A DNA stretch of 64,000 nucleotides from Roseibium sp. TrichSKD4 (GTDB taxonomy: Bacteria > Pseudomonadota > Alphaproteobacteria > Rhizobiales > Stappiaceae), in assembly GCF_000148725.1 (NCBI RefSeq), contig NZ_GL476320.1:555319-619318 (forward strand), read 5' to 3'. The notes beneath the pieces were generated by a model, which saw only the letters and a program-made list of their open reading frames with translations, was not told where the DNA came from and ran no database searches. Positions 59,716 through 64,000 of the stretch are shown here, one piece after another; position 1 is the stretch's first letter, and each line of letters starts with the position of its first letter. A program made the position numbers and the translations under genes.

Positions 59716-60741
59716 ATGTCGAAATTTGAAGATCTTCTGGCGAATAAAGGTGCGCTATTGGCAGACGGGGCCACGGGCACGACCCTGTTTGATATGGGGC
59801 TCACTTCGGGTGATGCGCCAGAGCTTTGGAACGTGGATGAGCCTGAGAAAATCAAGGAACTGCACCGCGGCTTTGCCGAGGCTGGTTCGGATATCATTCT
59901 CACAAACACGTTCGGGGCCAATCGGCACCGGTTGAAGCTTCACAATGCAGAAGGACGCGTGAAAGAGCTGAATGCAGCTGGTGTTCGTCTGGCCCGGGAA
60001 GTTGGTGAAGCGTTAGGCCGCGATGTACTGGTGGCCGGATCGATCGGTCCAACAGGAGAGCTGTTCCAACCTCTCGGCGCACTGAGCTTTGAAGAGGCAG
60101 TTGAGGCATTTGTAGAGCAAATCGACGGGTTGATTGAAGGCGGCACTGATATTCTTTGGGTTGAGACCATGTCTGCCCCTGAAGAAATGAAGGCTGCAGC
60201 AGAAGCGGCCAAGGGCAAGGGCGTGCCGCTGGTGATCACGGCCAGTTTCGACACCGCTGGCAAGACCATGATGGGCCTGTCTCCAAAAGGTATGGCGCAG
60301 CTCAAGTCAGAGTTTTCCTGCGAGCCGGTGGCGATTGGGTCAAACTGCGGTGTTGGCGCGTCCGATCTTCTTGCTGCCATTTCCGAGATCACGGAAGCAG
60401 ACCCTTCCGCCATCGTCGTTGCCAAGGCAAACTGCGGCATTCCGGAAGTTCGCGGCGACGAAGTCGTTTACACCGGCACGCCGGAGCTGATGGGCAAATA
60501 CACCCATATGGCGCTCGACGCGGGGGCACGGATTATCGGCGGGTGCTGCGGCACGTCGGCAGGTCATCTCGCCGCTATGCGTTCAGCGATGGACACACAC
60601 ACCAAAGGCGAGCGCCCCACACTGGAGGCAATCCTTTCGGAAATCGGTCCGCTCGTCTCACCTCCCAATCTGGAAGCCGATGCAGCCCGGGAAAGCGATG
60701 GCGGCGGGTCTGGACGCAGGCGAGGACGACGGCGCGGGTAG
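59716..60741 (+). CDS. Homocysteine S-methyltransferase family protein (BHMT-like)
   Basis: A zinc-dependent methyltransferase giving homocysteine a methyl group to make methionine, like betaine-homocysteine methyltransferase. Zinc ligands are Cys211 in GSNCGVG and Cys277/Cys278 in GGCCGTS; the N-terminal DGATGTTLFDMG is typical. With start 59716 (MSKFEDLL) it has 341 residues. Residues 329-341 form an Arg/Gly tail (GGGSGRRRGRRRG). It reads the same way as the FAD/GcvT gene and faces the RamA-like gene. From memory, Sinorhizobium meliloti has a BHMT-type bmt gene for glycine betaine use; whether this protein uses betaine, dimethylglycine or methyl-corrinoid is not known. Confidence 0.9.
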   Translation: MSKFEDLLANKGALLADGATGTTLFDMGLTSGDAPELWNVDEPEKIKELHRGFAEAGSDIILTNTFGANRHRLKLHNAEGRVKELNAAGVRLAREVGEALGRDVLVAGSIGPTGELFQPLGALSFEEAVEAFVEQIDGLIEGGTDILWVETMSAPEEMKAAAEAAKGKGVPLVITASFDTAGKTMMGLSPKGMAQLKSEFSCEPVAIGSNCGVGASDLLAAISEITEADPSAIVVAKANCGIPEVRGDEVVYTGTPELMGKYTHMALDAGARIIGGCCGTSAGHLAAMRSAMDTHTKGERPTLEAILSEIGPLVSPPNLEADAARESDGGGSGRRRGRRRG

Positions 60742-60769
60742 TTTCCAAATATGCATATTGGACGCTGTC

Positions 60770-60811
60770 ATTCCAGACAAGCTGAACCAGAGTGAAGCGC
60801 AGATCTGGAAT
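60770..60811. repeat. Intergenic hairpin repeat, copy 1
   Basis: ATTCCAGA (60770-60777) pairs with TCTGGAAT (60804-60811) in the form of the ATTCC...GGAAT dispersed intergenic element of related genomes. Followed ~70 bases later by a second copy. Confidence 0.6.
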
Positions 60812-60882
60812 CCAGACATAAGTCAGGCTTCGCGTGGCTTGAGCGTTTTTGGAATTCGCTTAGGCTCATGCTGCAACGCTGG

Positions 60883-60923
60883 ATTCCGGATCATCGTGCA
60901 GCTTTGCTGCACTCGTTCGGAAT
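60883..60923. repeat. Intergenic hairpin repeat, copy 2
   Basis: ATTCCGGA pairs with TTCGGAAT, and inside it GTGCAG pairs with CTGCAC around CTTTG: a two-level hairpin in the gap between the converging homocysteine methyltransferase and RamA-like genes. Could also stop transcription from both sides. Confidence 0.65.
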
Positions 60924-60966
60924 GACTGAAGTAGATGCGCCAACAAGTTGAACACGATAGCGGTGG

Positions 60967-63000
60967 CTACCCCCGCCGACGCCTTCTGCGTCTACCGCCG
61001 TCATCGCTGCCGGCCGTTTCAAGTTCCTTACGCGCTGGCAGCTCGACGGCTGCGCGGAGCTTCGGGAAGGGGTCCACCTTGTTGGGCAGGGCCATGGCAT
61101 TGACGAAGTGATTCTGGAACTTGGGTTCCAGCGCGGTTTCGATTTTCTCAATGTCTCGAACGGTTTGCTCGATCTCGCGGCGATATCCCATGTTGAGAAG
61201 GGCCATGCGCGCGCCTGTGCCAGCTGCGTTGCCAACTCCTGACACATGATCCACCGAGCAATCCGGGATAAGCCCCAAAACCATGGCATAGGTCGGATCA
61301 ATGTAGCTGCCAAAGGCACCAGCGAGTTTGATGCGGTCAATCTTGTCTGTGCCGAGCTTGTCCTGCAGCAGTTTCACACCGGCATAAAGGGCTCCCTTGG
61401 CCAGCTGAATGGCACGGATATCCGTCTGCAGGATTTTGATTTCAACGTCCCGGTCGGCGATCTTGTACGAAAAGGTGCGGCCTGAGGCCTCAACGCGGTC
61501 TGTCCGCTCGGCCATGGAACCATCGATGATGCCATCTTCGGTGATGAGGCCTGAAAGATACATTTCAGCGACGGCTTCAATAATGCCGGAGCCGCAGATG
61601 CCGGTGACGCCGACCTGATCGATCTTTTCCTCAAAACCGTCTTCATCTGACCATTCATCAACGCCGATGACCTTGTAGCGCGGCTCCAGCGTGTTGCGAT
61701 CTATGCGCAGGCGCTCAATGGCTCCGGGAGCGGCGCGTTGGCCGGAGGAGATTTCAGCCCCCTCAAAGGCTGGTCCGGTTGGAGAACTGGCCGCCAGAAG
61801 GCGGGCCTTGCCGCCCAGAACGATCTCGGCATTGGTGCCAACGTCGACCAAAAGCGTAATTTCTTCAGACGAATAGGGGCTTTCCGCCAGTGTAGCTGCT
61901 GCTGCGTCCGCCCCCACATGACCAGCAATGCACGGCAGCATGTAGACATGCGCACCAGGGTTCAGCTCCAGATCAAGATCACGGGCTTTCAGCTGCAAGG
62001 CATCAGAAACAGCAAGCGCAAACGGCGCACCGCCCAACTCTACCGGGTCAATGCCAAGGAAGAGGTGGTGCATCACCGGGTTGCCGACAAAGACGGCATC
62101 CAGAACATCGGATCGCTCTGCGCCAACATCTGCCACCAGCTTGCCGATCAGCGCGTTGATGGCATCGCGCACAGCCTTGGTGAGATCCGGCAGCTTGGCG
62201 GGGTTCATCTGCACATAAGACACCCGCGACATGAGGTCTTCGCCAAAACGGATTTGCGGGTTGGACGTGCCCTGCGAGGTCACTGTGCGGCCATTTTGCA
62301 GGTTGCAAAGGTGGGCTGCGATCGTTGTTGAGCCAATGTCGACGGCAAGGCCATAAACGCCGCGTTTTTCGCCCGGCCAGAGAGCCGAAATCGAAGCAGC
62401 GTGATCGCCATCTTCATGAAGCGCTGCGGTGACTGTCCATTTGCCTTGACGCAGGATGGTCTGGATACGCGGCAAAAGGGCCGGATCAATTGTCAAGTTG
62501 GCCACACCGCAAGCCGTGGCGACAGCTTCGCGCAGGCGGTCAGCATCCCCGCGCGGTGTTTCCATGTCCGGTTCTTCCAAAGTGACTGTGACCAGCCGGA
62601 TCGGCGAATCTGCCTTTATGGCCTTGGCTTCGGCGCGCTTGCGCACAACTTGCCGGTTGGTCTGGGCATCGGTTGGAACATCAACAACCAGGTCGCCCAG
62701 AATTTTTGCCTGACAGGAAAGGCGACGGTCAGCGGGTAGGCTGCGCTTTTCCGCGTAGCGGTTTTCTGCGTCGGTTGCTGGCGCAAGGTGGCTTGCGTCA
62801 CTGACGACATTTTCCTTGGCAAAGGAACCTTCGGAAACGGAAATCTGGCAGCGGCCGCAAATACCGCGACCACCACAAACAGATTCAACATAAACACCGA
62901 GAGAGCGTGCAGCATCCAAAAGAGGTGTGCCAACGGGGAAGGTACCCCGTCTTCCACTTGGCTGGAAAACGACCTTTGCCAGTTCCTTGCCGTTGCTCAT
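60967..63000 (-). CDS. RamA-like corrinoid activation protein (2Fe-2S ferredoxin + ASKHA domain)
   Basis: A 677-residue protein that, by family, uses ATP to reduce the inactive Co(II) form of a corrinoid protein back to Co(I). The N-terminal ferredoxin carries Cys42, Cys48, Cys51 and Cys96 (in VCGGRGICGRC and RRLSCQAKI), the plant-type 2Fe-2S pattern. The ASKHA part contains YGLAVDIGSTTIAAHL and LLVDVGTNAEIVLGG. Residues ~665-677 are a Gly/Arg tail (DDGGRRRRRRG). GGGAG precedes the start. It lies 23 bases after the methyl-THF methyltransferase gene, same transcript, and serves the MttB-family methyltransferase whose cofactor goes inactive. Confidence 0.93.
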   Translation of the reverse strand: MSNGKELAKVVFQPSGRRGTFPVGTPLLDAARSLGVYVESVCGGRGICGRCQISVSEGSFAKENVVSDASHLAPATDAENRYAEKRSLPADRRLSCQAKILGDLVVDVPTDAQTNRQVVRKRAEAKAIKADSPIRLVTVTLEEPDMETPRGDADRLREAVATACGVANLTIDPALLPRIQTILRQGKWTVTAALHEDGDHAASISALWPGEKRGVYGLAVDIGSTTIAAHLCNLQNGRTVTSQGTSNPQIRFGEDLMSRVSYVQMNPAKLPDLTKAVRDAINALIGKLVADVGAERSDVLDAVFVGNPVMHHLFLGIDPVELGGAPFALAVSDALQLKARDLDLELNPGAHVYMLPCIAGHVGADAAAATLAESPYSSEEITLLVDVGTNAEIVLGGKARLLAASSPTGPAFEGAEISSGQRAAPGAIERLRIDRNTLEPRYKVIGVDEWSDEDGFEEKIDQVGVTGICGSGIIEAVAEMYLSGLITEDGIIDGSMAERTDRVEASGRTFSYKIADRDVEIKILQTDIRAIQLAKGALYAGVKLLQDKLGTDKIDRIKLAGAFGSYIDPTYAMVLGLIPDCSVDHVSGVGNAAGTGARMALLNMGYRREIEQTVRDIEKIETALEPKFQNHFVNAMALPNKVDPFPKLRAAVELPARKELETAGSDDGGRRRRRRRG

Positions 63001-63023
63001 TGCCGCTCCCGGTATTGTTTTTA

Positions 63024-63974
63024 TCAGGCCGTCCGACGTGCCGCGCGCCCGCCGCGGCGGCGACCGCCCGCGCTTGGCGCTTCAGTTGGAGCAGCTGATG
63101 CCCCGGCTGCTGCCGGTTGGTGATCACGATAGGTCATGATCCATTCCTGACAGTTCGGGTCAGTGCCATTGAGCACGTTCGCTGCACGAACAGCTTCCAT
63201 TTCCTGCGGACGGCACGGGTTCATGATGGCGGAGGTCATGCCTGTGGCAATAACCATCGGAATGAATGCCCCGTTGATGCCGTGACGATGCGGCAGGCCG
63301 AAGGAGATGTTGGACAGGCCACAGGTGGTGTTGACTTTCAATTCGTCGCGGAGGCGGCGAAGCAGTTGGAACACCTGCTGACCAGAAGTGCCAACAGCGC
63401 CAATGGGCATGACCAGCGGGTCTACCACAATGTCGTGTGCCGGGATGCCGTAGTCGGCAGCGCGTTCGACGATTTTCTTGGCAACGGCAAAGCGAACGTC
63501 CGGATCTTCGGAAATGCCGCTTTCATCGTTGGAAATCGCAACAACCGGCACATCATATTTTTTCACCAGCGGGAGAATCGCTTCCAGCTTTTCTTCTTCA
63601 CCGGTGACAGAGTTGACCAGGGGGCGGCCCTTAGCGACCCGGAGCCCTGCCTCGATTGCGGCGGTAACTGAGGAATCGATGGAGAGCGGAACGTCGACAA
63701 GTTCCTGAACGATCTCAAGCGTCTTGACCATGAGTGGCGGCTCGGTCTCGTTCGGGTTGACCGCCGTCACACCAGCATTGACGTCCAAAACTGTTGCGCC
63801 TGCTGCGACCTGTGCCAGAGCGTCGGCTTTTACGGTTTCGAAGTTGCCTTCGTTCATTTCCGCTGCAAGCTTTTTGCGGCCGGTCGGATTGATGCGCTCG
63901 CCGATAACGCAGAACGGCTGATCAAAGCCGATGATGACTTCCCTGGTCGCCGAAGCCACAATTGTGCGTGTCAT
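63024..63974 (-). CDS. Methyltetrahydrofolate:corrinoid methyltransferase
   Basis: A 316-residue pterin-binding-fold enzyme that moves a methyl group between a corrinoid protein and tetrahydrofolate, of the MtvA/AcsE type. Signs are FCVIGERINPTGRKKL, VLDVNAGV, PLSIDSS, DPLVMPIGA and LSNISFGLPHR. The last 17 residues are an Arg/Gly tail (SAGGRRRGGRAARRTA) after an Ala/Pro linker. GAGGGA lies before the start at 63974. The gene is first visible of its transcript; the corrinoid protein (MtbC type) it needs is likely just beyond the window edge, to the right. Confidence 0.92.
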   Translation of the reverse strand: MTRTIVASATREVIIGFDQPFCVIGERINPTGRKKLAAEMNEGNFETVKADALAQVAAGATVLDVNAGVTAVNPNETEPPLMVKTLEIVQELVDVPLSIDSSVTAAIEAGLRVAKGRPLVNSVTGEEEKLEAILPLVKKYDVPVVAISNDESGISEDPDVRFAVAKKIVERAADYGIPAHDIVVDPLVMPIGAVGTSGQQVFQLLRRLRDELKVNTTCGLSNISFGLPHRHGINGAFIPMVIATGMTSAIMNPCRPQEMEAVRAANVLNGTDPNCQEWIMTYRDHQPAAAGASAAPTEAPSAGGRRRGGRAARRTA

Positions 63975-64000
63975 TTTCGTATTTCCCTCAAGCTCTCAGG

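Overview
The window comes from an alphaproteobacterium, most likely a marine or plant-associated Hyphomicrobiales of the Stappiaceae type (Roseibium/Labrenzia/Pseudovibrio-like). The evidence is an Omp2b-like porin, a Mg-type HemB, an LdtR/L,D-transpeptidase pair, the rpoZ-rsh-pyrE-acpS-lepB-rnc-era-recO gene order, and a corrinoid C1 methyltransfer locus. The genus is a guess from recalled similarity. Most of the window is ordinary chromosomal core. The accessory parts are about 39.9-44.7 kb and 53.8-64 kb.

Layout. 1-6.85 kb: the 3' part of a bacterial alpha-2-macroglobulin and pbpC, a periplasmic pair. 7.3-8.4 kb: a highly expressed porin with its own terminator. 8.5-15.2 kb: alpha/beta hydrolase, dapA, smpB, a thioesterase/iron alcohol dehydrogenase pair and parC. 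15.5-17.5 kb: a membrane GGDEF-EAL protein. 17.5-25.4 kb (minus): a nine-gene housekeeping run rpoZ-rsh-pyrE-DUF2062-acpS-lepB-rnc-era-recO with a readable promoter before rpoZ. 25.8-33.7 kb: NYN protein, family 5 uracil-DNA glycosylase, Bpt, SLC13 permease, RDD protein, two small membrane proteins, threonine ammonia-lyase and hemB. 33.9-37.6 kb: a valine-degradation operon (acyl-CoA dehydrogenase, 3-hydroxyisobutyryl-CoA hydrolase, a small membrane protein, 3-hydroxyisobutyrate dehydrogenase). 37.7-39.9 kb: ldtR and an L,D-transpeptidase.

39.9-44.7 kb is a scar. A Tat-signal fragment, a 5'-truncated ribbon-helix-helix gene, a complete IS1380-family element with 12-bp perfect terminal inverted repeats (40781-42426) and the last ~80 codons of an EAL-domain gene lie next to each other. 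Both genes touching the element have lost their 5' ends and I see no target duplication, so it probably marks a deletion or rearrangement. A succinate-semialdehyde dehydrogenase and an XRE regulator follow. 44.9-51.2 kb is tamA-tamB; 51.6-53.8 kb is folD and an AGE-family epimerase; 53.97-54.83 kb holds two small exported or membrane proteins of unknown function.

55-64 kb is the most interesting part: a corrinoid-dependent C1 locus. It has a non-pyrrolysine MttB-family methyltransferase, divergent from an FAD oxidoreductase fused to a GcvT-type folate domain, then a homocysteine S-methyltransferase (BHMT type). Facing these are a RamA-like ferredoxin/ASKHA corrinoid-reactivation protein and a methyltetrahydrofolate:corrinoid methyltransferase; the corrinoid protein itself is not in the window. 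The parts fit a pathway that strips methyl groups from a quaternary amine such as glycine betaine and passes them to folate and homocysteine, with FolD nearby to process the folate product. Four of the five proteins carry an Arg/Gly-rich tail (RRG/GRRRG type), three at the C terminus and one at the N terminus. This shared feature of otherwise unrelated folds suggests a common docking or assembly signal and is the best candidate here for something undescribed. The substrate and the role of the tails are inference.
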